From contig DGBM01000260.1 of the NCBI GenBank assembly GCA_002384765.1, positions 16,744 through 27,945 of the forward strand: a DNA stretch of 11,202 nt, in the 5' to 3' direction. The notes below the pieces were generated by a model. That model did not search any database. It was not told the DNA's origin and saw only the letters and a list, made by a program, of their open reading frames with translations. This DNA is from Demequinaceae bacterium UBA4004. GTDB lineage: Bacteria; Actinomycetota; Actinomycetes; Actinomycetales; Demequinaceae. A program made the position numbers and the translations under genes. Positions 1-6,848 of this stretch are shown here, piece by piece. The stretch's first letter is position 1. The number at the start of each line of letters is the position of its first letter.

Positions 1-338
1 ATGTGCATGATGAGGGTGGTGTCGTTACGCTTGCCGGCTTCCTGGCCGCCGATGACCCCGTTCTCTCCGCTGCGGTCATCCGATCCCATGAGCAGGATGG
101 TGACCGGAACGCCGGAGGCGCCGTCGACCGGGTTCTTCGGTGCGGCGGGACGGTCGGGGCCGAGCAGCGGCGTGATGTCCCGGGTGACGAACTCGGCTTC
201 CACCTTCGACTTAAACGTCTGGGCGAATACCAGGCCAAACCCGGCGACGGCGGCGAGGGTCCACACGAAGCCCGTCAGCACACGGTGCCGACCGGTCTTC
301 GTCGCGTGACGGACCCGAACCAACTCGGACGAACTCAT
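1..338 (-). CDS. LCP (LytR-CpsA-Psr) family cell-wall glycopolymer ligase, 5' part only
   Basis: LCP proteins are membrane-anchored phosphotransferases. Outside the cell they move polyprenyl-phosphate-linked glycopolymers (arabinogalactan, teichoic acid, capsule) onto peptidoglycan. The first 112 residues are visible; the gene runs out of the window. A basic cytoplasmic N terminus is followed by one membrane segment at about residues 18-40. The LCP core begins near residue 78 with ILLMGSDDRS (81-90) and KRNDTT (103-108), which match the family's pyrophosphate/metal-binding start (GSDxR, then R-x-D-T). The start is the ATG at 338-336, seven bases behind a GGGGGA ribosome site. It is divergent from whiB2. 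In M. tuberculosis an LCP gene (Rv3267) also lies a few genes from whiB2, so the context fits. The family call is firm; the polymer substrate is unknown. Confidence 0.9.
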   Translation of the reverse strand, partial: MSSSELVRVRHATKTGRHRVLTGFVWTLAAVAGFGLVFAQTFKSKVEAEFVTRDITPLLGPDRPAAPKNPVDGASGVPVTILLMGSDDRSGENGVIGGQEAGKRNDTTLIMH

Positions 339-369
339 GGAAAATCCCCCAACTAGGCGCGAGGTTCAC

Positions 370-375
370 AGTCTA
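370..375 (-). promoter_or_regulatory. Candidate -10 box for the LCP gene
   Basis: Read on the minus strand this is TAGACT, a TAnnnT-type -10 box 31 bases before the LCP start codon. It would leave a leader of about 25 bases containing the GGGGGA ribosome site. No clear -35 hexamer is seen at the expected distance, so this is a weak call. Confidence 0.3.
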
Positions 376-466
376 GGTCCTCGCGGCGATGGTGCTACGG
401 AGCATCAACGCCGCAGGCGTGCGCCCCGTTCCCCTGCGGGATCTGTCACAGTGCGCTACATTCGAC

Positions 467-495
467 TTGACGGAGAGAGATTACAAGGGTGTAAT
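467..495 (+). promoter_or_regulatory. whiB2 promoter (sigma-70/HrdB type)
   Basis: TTGACG at 467-472 and TGTAAT at 490-495 are separated by exactly 17 bases. Each differs from the TTGACA/TATAAT consensus at one position. Transcription would start near 502, leaving a leader of about 28 bases that carries the GGAGGA ribosome site (518-523) six bases before the ATG at 530. This is the best-formed -35/-10 pair in the window. Confidence 0.7.
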
Positions 496-500
496 TCTCT
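476..500 (+). promoter_or_regulatory. Inverted repeat over the whiB2 -10 box (candidate operator)
   Basis: ATTACA (480-485) and TGTAAT (490-495) form a perfect 6-bp inverted repeat around the spacer AGGG. It extends outward by AGAG (476-479) and CTCT (497-500), with one unpaired T at 496. The right arm is the -10 hexamer itself, so a dimeric protein bound here would block RNA polymerase. The cognate regulator cannot be named from sequence. Confidence 0.5.
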
Positions 501-529
501 TCGAGTGGGTGTCGATCGGAGGACGGGCA

Positions 530-844
530 ATGTGGAATCTGTATACCGGCTCCCTGCCGACGGATGCGGGCACCACGCCGGGCTTAGCCCCGGTGGTGGA
601 CATCTTTGGCGCCGAGGCGGACGGACCGCTGTCATGGCAGGACCGTGCGCTGTGTGCGCAGACGGACCCGGAGGCATTCTTCCCCGAAAAGGGAGGGTCG
701 ACTCGTGAGGCCAAGAAGGTGTGCACGTCGTGTGAAGTGCGTTCGGAGTGCCTCGACTACGCACTGGCCCACGACGAACGGTTCGGCATCTGGGGCGGCC
801 TTTCAGAGCGTGAGCGTCGCAAGCTTAAGCGCCGCGCGGTCTGA
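530..844 (+). CDS. whiB2: WhiB-family [4Fe-4S] transcriptional regulator, WhiB2/WhmD type
   Basis: WhiB proteins are small actinobacterial iron-sulfur regulators. The WhiB2/WhmD type acts in septation and cell division in mycobacteria and in sporulation septation in Streptomyces. The 104-residue protein has the four cluster cysteines C42, C65, C68 and C74 (C-x22-C-x2-C-x5-C). It also has the G-[IV]-W-G-G turn as GIWGG (86-90) and a basic DNA-binding tail (RERRKLKRR). The stretch DPEAFFPEKGGSTREAK is typical of the WhiB2 type. The reading frame is open further upstream to 389, but I chose the ATG at 530: GGAGGA lies six bases before it, and the predicted promoter at 467-495 falls inside the longer frame. 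Neighbours fit the M. tuberculosis whiB2 locus. Control is probably through the inverted repeat over the -10 box. The family is very secure, the WhiB2 subtype fairly secure. Confidence 0.95.
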   Translation: MWNLYTGSLPTDAGTTPGLAPVVDIFGAEADGPLSWQDRALCAQTDPEAFFPEKGGSTREAKKVCTSCEVRSECLDYALAHDERFGIWGGLSERERRKLKRRAV

Positions 845-871
845 CGCGCGCCCCCGTCGCTGCGGGACCTT

Positions 872-3800
872 ATGAGCACGCCCTACGTCAGGGCCGTGCT
901 CGTCACCGATGGGCAATCCGAGCATCTCTCCGCCACCCTCGCCGCGATCGCCGCACTCAAGGAGCAGCCGTCGATCCTGCACGTCGTCGTGACAAGTGAA
1001 GCCGCTGTCGACATCCCCGAGTCCCTGGCAGCCGACTTTCGCAGAAGTGAAGCCTCCACGTATGCGGAGGCGGTGAGTAGCCTGCTCGACGACGTGGGGA
1101 CACGCGACGGCGAGTTGCTGTGGCTGCTGCACGACGACACCGCGCCTCACGTCGACACCCTGACACGGCTCGTGGCCACGGCGACCAAGCGCCCTCGTGC
1201 GGCCGTCGTCGGCGCGGCGCACGTGCGCTGGAACGATGCCTCCCGGCTGGTCAACCTCGGAACCACAGTGTCCAAGCTGGGGGCGCGGCGCGTGGCGCTC
1301 GTTGTCGAGGACGACATCAACCAGGGCCAGCACGATTGGCGCGAAGACGTGATGGCGGTGTCCCTCGCCGCCGCGCTGGTGCGCAGGGACGCGTTCGATG
1401 CACTTGGCAGGCTCGACAGGGGCTATCAGGGCTTTGGCGACAGCCTCGAATGGTGCAGGCGGGCGTGGGCCTCGGGTCGCGACGTGGTGATCGAACCGCG
1501 GGCGCGCGTGAGGCACGCCCAGGCCGGACTCTATGGCACGCATGCTCGACGGCCCGGCAGGGGCGCCACCCATGCCCGCCGACGCGTGAGCGAATGGCAC
1601 CACGCGTTCGCGTGGACCCGCTGGTGGGCGATCCCGCCGCTGGTGCTGCTCATTCCGTTGAGCGTCGGCGCGAGAGTGGTGGCCCGCGTTGCGCAGAACG
1701 TTCCGCGGCGGGCGCTGGCGGAACTCGCGGTGCCGTTCTTGCTCGTCGCGCGCGCGCCAGCCATCGCGCGAACGGCCGCGGCCCACCGGAAGGTGGGAGC
1801 GACCGGCCCGATCGAGGACCGACTGTTCGCGAGCACCCGGCAGGTGGTCGACGCCGTGCGGCACCGCGAGTTGGGCACCTTTGAGCGTTCGCGCGCCTCC
1901 CGCGCACCCAGCGAGATGGTGAGGGCGGAACTCGACGCCGCGGCTGCTCGCCAGCGACTGAGCCTCGTCACCACCATCGGACTGTCCGCTGTTGCCGCTG
2001 CCGCCGTGGGACTCGACTACATTCGTGGACTCGCGGCCGGCAGGATGGTGGCCGGTCCCGGAATCGGATCCACCGACCTGACCTTCGAAACAGTCTGGTC
2101 GCGGGCGCGGACCGGTTGGGCCGACATCGGGCTTGGCTCGGCAGGTATTGACGGCGCCTACGCGGGACTGATGGCTCCGCTTGCGGCCGTCCCCGGCGGT
2201 TTGCGCGTGGGAGTGGGCGCGCTCCTGATCGCCGCGCCGTTCCTGGCGTCCTTGCTTGCCTGGTGGGCCGCTGGACATGCCACCCGCGGGCCGTGGATCC
2301 GGGCCGCCGTCGCGTTGGTGTTCGGCCTGTGGCCGCCTTTCCTGGCGGCAGTGGCCGACGCCCGCGTGGGAGCGGTGCTCGCCCACGTCGCCCTGGTGGC
2401 GGCGGCCGTGGCGATCTCGCGCGCGGCGGGTTGGCGCAGGGGAGAAATGGTGGCTGGACGCATCGAGTCGTCCGCTCCGGCTCCGTCGCCGTCCGCCGCG
2501 CTCGCCGCCGCGCTCGCCGTGACCGTCGCCACCGTCGCACAGCCGGTGCTGCTGCTACCGCTCGCGATCATGCTGGGGATTCTGGGGGCCATGGCCGGGC
2601 GTCTCAGGTGGCGAGTCTGGGCGATTGCCGTGGTCCCGATCGTGGTGGGCCTTCCCGGCATCGTCGCGGCGGTCAAGCTCGCGCCCGACGCCGGCGCGGT
2701 GACGTCCGTTCTTGCGCGCGAGCCGGGACCCGGAGCGGGATTCACCGGGAGCGCGTGGCGCGTCGCAGCGGGAATCGCCGACCCCTCTCGGTGGCCTTCG
2801 AGCCTGGGAGCGGCCTGGCCGATCGGCGCGATCGGTGGCCTCGTGGTGATCGCTTGCGCCATTGCCGCGGTCGCGTCGCGACGGTCATGGAAGCCAGCCT
2901 CGCTCGGCTTGGCGTTGGTGGCGGCCGGCGGCGCGGTGGCGGCATGGTCGACACAGGCGACCGTGGCGTGGCCCGACGGTGCGGGCTCCGACGCGATCTC
3001 GGGTTGGCCGGGAACCGGTTCTTCGCTCGTGGCGCTCGGGGCACTCGTGGCGGCTGCCTCCACGCACGGCGCGCTGCTCGCTGGCGAGGGTTCCCGCTTC
3101 GCGGTGGGACGGGTGACCTCGGCCGCCCTTGCCATGGTCGCCGCCGGTGCGTCCGTGGCGGTGGTCGCCTTCATCGCGTGGCCGGGTTCCCAGCCCGGCT
3201 CCGCCACCACGGTCAGCGCCCACGTGTTGCCTCTCGCGGTGCCGCTCGATCAGGACGGGCCGTATCGGCAGCGAGCTCTGGTTCTGACCGCTCAGGACGA
3301 CGAATCAGTGGCCTATTCCGTGCTGTCCCACGACGGCTCGACATACGCGATAGGGAGGTCGGAGCTGGGCCCTGATGGTGTCCCGCTTGGAGGCTCTGGA
3401 AACGACACGGTCGGAGTCGACACGATCGCCAGAACGGTCGCGGCCGCGACCAAGTCCGGCGCGGCCGACGTGTCGGCCCTCCAGGATTGGGGAATCGGAG
3501 TGGTCGTCGTCGCGCCGGGTGGCAATCGCATTCAGGGGGCACTCGACCAAAATAGCGCCGTGACGCTCGTCGGCGGATCGGAGATCGGCACGACGTATCG
3601 GCTCGCCAACGGCGACGTCTCGCGTGCGTGGATCGCGACAGCGGCCGGATCCATTCCGGTGACGTCCACGGCGACGTCGGGCGGGCCCGCAGCCACCCCG
3701 GTTGCAGGGGGCACCTTGGTCATTGCCGTTCCTTCGGCAAGCGGGTGGACAGCCCAGCTGAACGGCCAGCCGCTCGCCCGCATCGACGATGCGCTTGGTC

Positions 3801-3955
3801 GCGTCGCCTTCGAGGTGCCCGCCGGGGGCGGCATCGTGACGTACGACTATCGCGATCCCGCACAACGATGGTGGTGGTGGGCGAGTGTGGTCGCCATCGC
3901 GTGGGCACTTATCGGTTCCGTTCCTCTCAGGCGCTCCAAGGAGGTGGCCGAATGA
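872..3955 (+). CDS. Large membrane-bound family 2 glycosyltransferase
   Basis: A 1027-residue protein with an N-terminal GT2 (GT-A fold) domain at about 1-240. It carries the metal/nucleotide-sugar motif HDDT (87-90) after a hydrophobic strand, and the late acidic motif GDSLEWCRRA (189-198) in the usual acceptor/catalytic-base region. A first membrane segment follows at about 251-272. After a basic cytoplasmic loop come many hydrophobic segments from about 365 to 790. A polar, probably extracellular domain of about 200 residues follows, and then a last membrane span around WWWWASVVAIAWALIG near the C terminus. This suggests transfer of a sugar to a lipid-linked or wall glycan at the membrane; donor and acceptor are unknown. 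It starts 27 bases after whiB2 with only a weak ribosome site (GCGGGA), so co-transcription with whiB2 is likely. It overlaps the DUF5719 gene by four bases. Similar GT2-DUF5719 pairs occur in this locus in other actinobacteria (from memory). Confidence 0.88.
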   Translation: MSTPYVRAVLVTDGQSEHLSATLAAIAALKEQPSILHVVVTSEAAVDIPESLAADFRRSEASTYAEAVSSLLDDVGTRDGELLWLLHDDTAPHVDTLTRLVATATKRPRAAVVGAAHVRWNDASRLVNLGTTVSKLGARRVALVVEDDINQGQHDWREDVMAVSLAAALVRRDAFDALGRLDRGYQGFGDSLEWCRRAWASGRDVVIEPRARVRHAQAGLYGTHARRPGRGATHARRRVSEWHHAFAWTRWWAIPPLVLLIPLSVGARVVARVAQNVPRRALAELAVPFLLVARAPAIARTAAAHRKVGATGPIEDRLFASTRQVVDAVRHRELGTFERSRASRAPSEMVRAELDAAAARQRLSLVTTIGLSAVAAAAVGLDYIRGLAAGRMVAGPGIGSTDLTFETVWSRARTGWADIGLGSAGIDGAYAGLMAPLAAVPGGLRVGVGALLIAAPFLASLLAWWAAGHATRGPWIRAAVALVFGLWPPFLAAVADARVGAVLAHVALVAAAVAISRAAGWRRGEMVAGRIESSAPAPSPSAALAAALAVTVATVAQPVLLLPLAIMLGILGAMAGRLRWRVWAIAVVPIVVGLPGIVAAVKLAPDAGAVTSVLAREPGPGAGFTGSAWRVAAGIADPSRWPSSLGAAWPIGAIGGLVVIACAIAAVASRRSWKPASLGLALVAAGGAVAAWSTQATVAWPDGAGSDAISGWPGTGSSLVALGALVAAASTHGALLAGEGSRFAVGRVTSAALAMVAAGASVAVVAFIAWPGSQPGSATTVSAHVLPLAVPLDQDGPYRQRALVLTAQDDESVAYSVLSHDGSTYAIGRSELGPDGVPLGGSGNDTVGVDTIARTVAAATKSGAADVSALQDWGIGVVVVAPGGNRIQGALDQNSAVTLVGGSEIGTTYRLANGDVSRAWIATAAGSIPVTSTATSGGPAATPVAGGTLVIAVPSASGWTAQLNGQPLARIDDALGRVAFEVPAGGGIVTYDYRDPAQRWWWWASVVAIAWALIGSVPLRRSKEVAE

Positions 3956-5373
3956 TCCGCCGCATCGTCGTCGCCACAGGAGCCGTCGCCTTGGTGGCGG
4001 CATCGGCTGCCATGACGGTGACCGTGGCCGCGCCCACCCTCGATCACGCCACACCAAAGTCGTTCCAGATCGCACCGCCCGCGCCCATCGTCGCCTGTCC
4101 AGGAGCCCAGACCGTGCCGGTGGGTGACGTGGGCGCCGGCGGTGACCTTGCGTCGGAGCCGACGGTGCGCACGCTCGACGTCTTGGGCCCGGAGGTGACG
4201 CGGGAGGTGGGGTTCGGGCAGGGTGCGGACGACTCCATTGCGGTTCAGACGGAGCGCATCGGCGACGGCGACATCGAGGGCTGGGCGGCGGTCACGTGCA
4301 CCCAGCCGTCGTTTGACCAGTGGCTCGTCGGCGGCGCCACCACGCTCGGCTCGAGCGCCCGCTTGGTGCTGTCGAACCCCAGTGCCGCCTCGACCGAGGT
4401 CACGGTGACGATCTACGGCCCGTTGGGCGCTCAGGCCGACCCGTTGATCGTGCCGGTGGCTCCCGGCGGAGCAGTGCAAAGGCTCATCGAGGGAGTCGCC
4501 GCCGAGATGAGCGCGATGGTGGTGCGCGTCCAGGCCACCGGGCCGGGGGTGGTGGCCTATCTCCAGGATTCGCGCCTGGAAGGCTTCCAACCGGCCGGCA
4601 CGGCTTGGGTGGGCGTAAGCGTCCCGGCGACGGATCTGGCCATTCCGCTCGTCAACGCCGACGCTCGGCCTGTCGGCGGCACGGCCGCCGCCGATCAGGG
4701 TGCGGGCGCGGAGCTTCCCAACCCTGGTTCCGCCGATCCCGCACCGCCGGTGCTCGACGTGCCAGCAACCACCGTCACCGTGCGACTGATGGCTCCCGAC
4801 GGCGCGAACGTGGAGTTGGCGCTGGTGTCGTCGCAAGGCGTGGAGTCGTGGTCGGTGGGTCAGCCGATCGCTCTCGACGCCGGTGTGGTCACCGATGTCG
4901 ACGTGCCCACCGGCGCGCTGGGCGCCATCGAGGTCCGCTCGGACGCGCCCGTGGTCGCCGCCGCGCGCACCGTGGTCGCCCGCGCCCCGCAGGAGGGCCT
5001 CGCGGGCGACGTGGCGTACGACCACGCATGGGTCCCGGCCATGGATGTGCGCACGTCCACCGCCCTGTCCGCCGTGGTCCCGTCCGATGGCGCACGCCTG
5101 GCCGTGTACTCCCCGGCCGCGAAGCGAGTAGATGTCCTCAATGACGCTGGCGAGGTGGTGGGATCCGCGGACCTGACCGCGCGCACGGTCCAGTGGGTGC
5201 CGATTTCGGCCGCAGCGGGCTCGCGGGTTCATGTGACAGGCGTGTTCGCGTGGGCGTTTGGCATGACGTCCGATCGCGGATACCTCGCGTCGGTTGCGCC
5301 CGTGGACATCAGCAGCGCGTCGGTGACCGCGACGGTCATACCGCGCACGTATCCGCCGTCCGCCGGAGGCTAG
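3952..5373 (+). CDS. DUF5719 family protein, exported or membrane-anchored
   Basis: A 473-residue protein of unknown function. The N terminus (RR, then a hydrophobic run to about residue 27, MIRRIVVATGAVALVAASAA) is a signal peptide or membrane anchor without a lipobox cysteine. The rest is rich in Val, Ala, Thr and Gly in short beta-strand-like repeats, such as SARLVLSNPSAASTEVTVTI (135-154), as expected of an extracytoplasmic beta-sandwich protein. Only two cysteines occur early in the mature part, C49 and C116, plausibly a disulfide. The start ATG sits in the ATGA shared with the stop of the GT2 gene, and a perfect AAGGAGGT ribosome site (3938-3945) lies six bases upstream, inside the GT2 gene. 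The tight coupling suggests the two act together, for example as the external partner of the membrane glycosyltransferase. That is inference; the DUF5719 assignment rests on context and overall pattern. Confidence 0.82.
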   Translation: MIRRIVVATGAVALVAASAAMTVTVAAPTLDHATPKSFQIAPPAPIVACPGAQTVPVGDVGAGGDLASEPTVRTLDVLGPEVTREVGFGQGADDSIAVQTERIGDGDIEGWAAVTCTQPSFDQWLVGGATTLGSSARLVLSNPSAASTEVTVTIYGPLGAQADPLIVPVAPGGAVQRLIEGVAAEMSAMVVRVQATGPGVVAYLQDSRLEGFQPAGTAWVGVSVPATDLAIPLVNADARPVGGTAAADQGAGAELPNPGSADPAPPVLDVPATTVTVRLMAPDGANVELALVSSQGVESWSVGQPIALDAGVVTDVDVPTGALGAIEVRSDAPVVAAARTVVARAPQEGLAGDVAYDHAWVPAMDVRTSTALSAVVPSDGARLAVYSPAAKRVDVLNDAGEVVGSADLTARTVQWVPISAAAGSRVHVTGVFAWAFGMTSDRGYLASVAPVDISSASVTATVIPRTYPPSAGG

Positions 5374-5386
5374 TCGACCGCCCCGT
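5370..5386. repeat. 17-bp exact repeat, copy 1
   Basis: Identical to 9159-9175 in the same orientation. It encodes the last codons of the GH130 gene (GAVD-stop on the minus strand) and also contains the DUF5719 stop codon. No function is evident. Confidence 0.6.
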
Positions 5387-6848
5387 TCGGAGTCATGGAC
5401 GCGATGAGATCGCCGACCGGGACGGAGGCGACCCGGATCCGGTTGTCTCCTACGCCGTGCGGAATCCACAGCGTGCCGTCGTGGATGATCCCACCGCATG
5501 AGTAGACGACGTTCGGCACGTATCCGGCACGATCGTCGGGCGTAATGAGCGGCTCCGCGAGAGCGGCGATCACGCGGGTCGGGTTCTCCAGGTCGAGCAG
5601 GATGGCGCCGATGCAGTATTCCCGCATGGGGCCGACGCCGTGGGTGAGCACAAGCCACCCGTGCTCCGTCTCGAGCGGCGATCCGCAGTTGCCGGTCTGG
5701 ATGATCTCCCACATGTGGGCTGGACGATGCAGGGGTTGCGGTTCACCCCACACACGGCCGTGCTCCGAGTGGGCTACACCAAGGGTCTCGCCGTCGGAGC
5801 GTGTCAGGGCGAGAAGCCTGCCGCCCACATGGCGCGGGAAGAGCGCCATCCCCTTGTTGCGGGCCGCCGCTCCGGACAATCGGTGGATGTCGAAGGTCAC
5901 GAAGTCCTTGGTGATGATCAACCGAGGCGCAATGTTGCTACCGTCGTACGCCGTATAGGTCGCGCGGTAGTCCTGGCTGCCGTCGGGGTGATCGCACAGC
6001 ACGAAGCGCGCGTCCTCCATTCCGTTCGACTCGTCGCGACTTGCCGGCATGAGTACCCGCTGGGACAGTTCCGTATCCGCCGGGAACGTCGACCGGTAGG
6101 CGCTCTCGACCACGGCGTGAAGTCTCTCCAGATGGTGCGTGGCCTGGCTGCGATGCACGAGTACAGCGGGTAATTGGCCCATCGCACTCTCGAAGTCCCG
6201 CATCGTGAAGTTTTCGGGAAGCAGGCGCGCCAGGGCGTGCGCAAGTTCCACCACGTGTCCCCGCATCTCAGACTCGACGGCGATCACGAAGTGCTCTCTC
6301 ACCCACACGGGCGGCGAGGTGGCGCCCACGACGACTGGCAGGTCCCGCTCCCCGAACCGCCACGTCACGCCTGGGCCGATGACGGCCGTGATGAACTCGA
6401 TCGACGAGATGTGACCCTCGCCGATGCCGCGCAACGCGACCGCAACACGAAACTGTCCCGGATCGAGGCCCGACTGATCGGGGTGCGGCATCGCGCTCGG
6501 GTTGCACAGTGCCGCACCTTCGATTGCGTACTCGGCGGTGAATGCGGCGCCCAGAAGGATCTTGCGTGCTGGGCTCAGCTCGTCGCCGCTGAAGGTGGAG
6601 AAGGCCACCGAGTCGGCGTGGGAGTTCAGCACATCGGTCAGGCGGTCCACCCCGGCCGTAAACGAGTTGAGGATGCGCGCGGCCGCGACCCGCGCGGCCA
6701 CCTCCTCGATGGCCAAAATACGCCGGCCGATATCCGCCACCCGGGAGGACTCCTCGTGAGTGTCCTCGCCGGGAAGGAACAGGCGCAGGGCCAGGCGAGA
6801 CGGGTCTGGATCAAGTTGGGTGCCGGCGTCGGTGACGGTCACGGTCAC
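5370..6848 (-). CDS. GH130-family glycoside hydrolase/phosphorylase (beta-mannoside-acting) with extended N-terminal region
   Basis: GH130 enzymes cleave or phosphorolyse beta-mannosides (beta-1,2- or beta-1,4-mannosyl linkages) with a five-bladed beta-propeller. The 492-residue protein shows the family pattern in its C-terminal half. GMEDARF (276-282) contains the usual general-acid Asp, followed by NKGMALFPRHVGGRLLAL (331-348), THGVGPMREYCIGAILLDLENP (402-423) and GYVPNVVYSCGG...WIPHGVGDNRI (442-471). The first 260 or so residues are extra compared with typical GH130 proteins of about 330 residues. They contain FRVAVALRGIGEGHISSIEF (133-152), which I associate with a subgroup often annotated only as 'glycosidase'. 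No signal peptide is seen, so it is probably cytoplasmic. The start is a GTG (6848-6846) in a GTGA overlap with the upstream gene's stop; GAGG (6859-6856) is its ribosome site. Leu226 is a TTA codon, rare at this GC content. Hydrolase versus phosphorylase cannot be decided here. Confidence 0.82.
   Translation of the reverse strand: MTVTVTDAGTQLDPDPSRLALRLFLPGEDTHEESSRVADIGRRILAIEEVAARVAAARILNSFTAGVDRLTDVLNSHADSVAFSTFSGDELSPARKILLGAAFTAEYAIEGAALCNPSAMPHPDQSGLDPGQFRVAVALRGIGEGHISSIEFITAVIGPGVTWRFGERDLPVVVGATSPPVWVREHFVIAVESEMRGHVVELAHALARLLPENFTMRDFESAMGQLPAVLVHRSQATHHLERLHAVVESAYRSTFPADTELSQRVLMPASRDESNGMEDARFVLCDHPDGSQDYRATYTAYDGSNIAPRLIITKDFVTFDIHRLSGAAARNKGMALFPRHVGGRLLALTRSDGETLGVAHSEHGRVWGEPQPLHRPAHMWEIIQTGNCGSPLETEHGWLVLTHGVGPMREYCIGAILLDLENPTRVIAALAEPLITPDDRAGYVPNVVYSCGGIIHDGTLWIPHGVGDNRIRVASVPVGDLIASMTPNGAVD

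Noticed and set aside
480..495. BldD binding site in the whiB2 promoter
   Set aside because: The half-sites TTAC and GTAA are six bases apart, while the BldD consensus as I know it needs five, and the central CWG is missing.
389..529. N-terminal extension of whiB2 by 47 residues
   Set aside because: It would contain the promoter and the inverted repeat and lacks WhiB-like sequence. The ATG at 530 has a proper ribosome site.
803..2386. Long open frame on the minus strand opposite the GT2 gene (527 codons)
   Set aside because: Low-complexity Arg/Gly/His-rich translation without any recognisable motif; it is a GC-rich shadow of the well-supported GT2 reading frame.
5374..5400. Rho-independent terminator between DUF5719 and the GH130 gene
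   Set aside because: There is no intergenic space, and no hairpin with a T-run is visible around the shared stop codons.
3847..5712. Minus-strand open frame of 621 codons opposite DUF5719
   Set aside because: Composition is Arg/His/Gly-rich with no domain. It runs across two real genes and their shared stop, as expected of antisense shadow frames in high-GC DNA.
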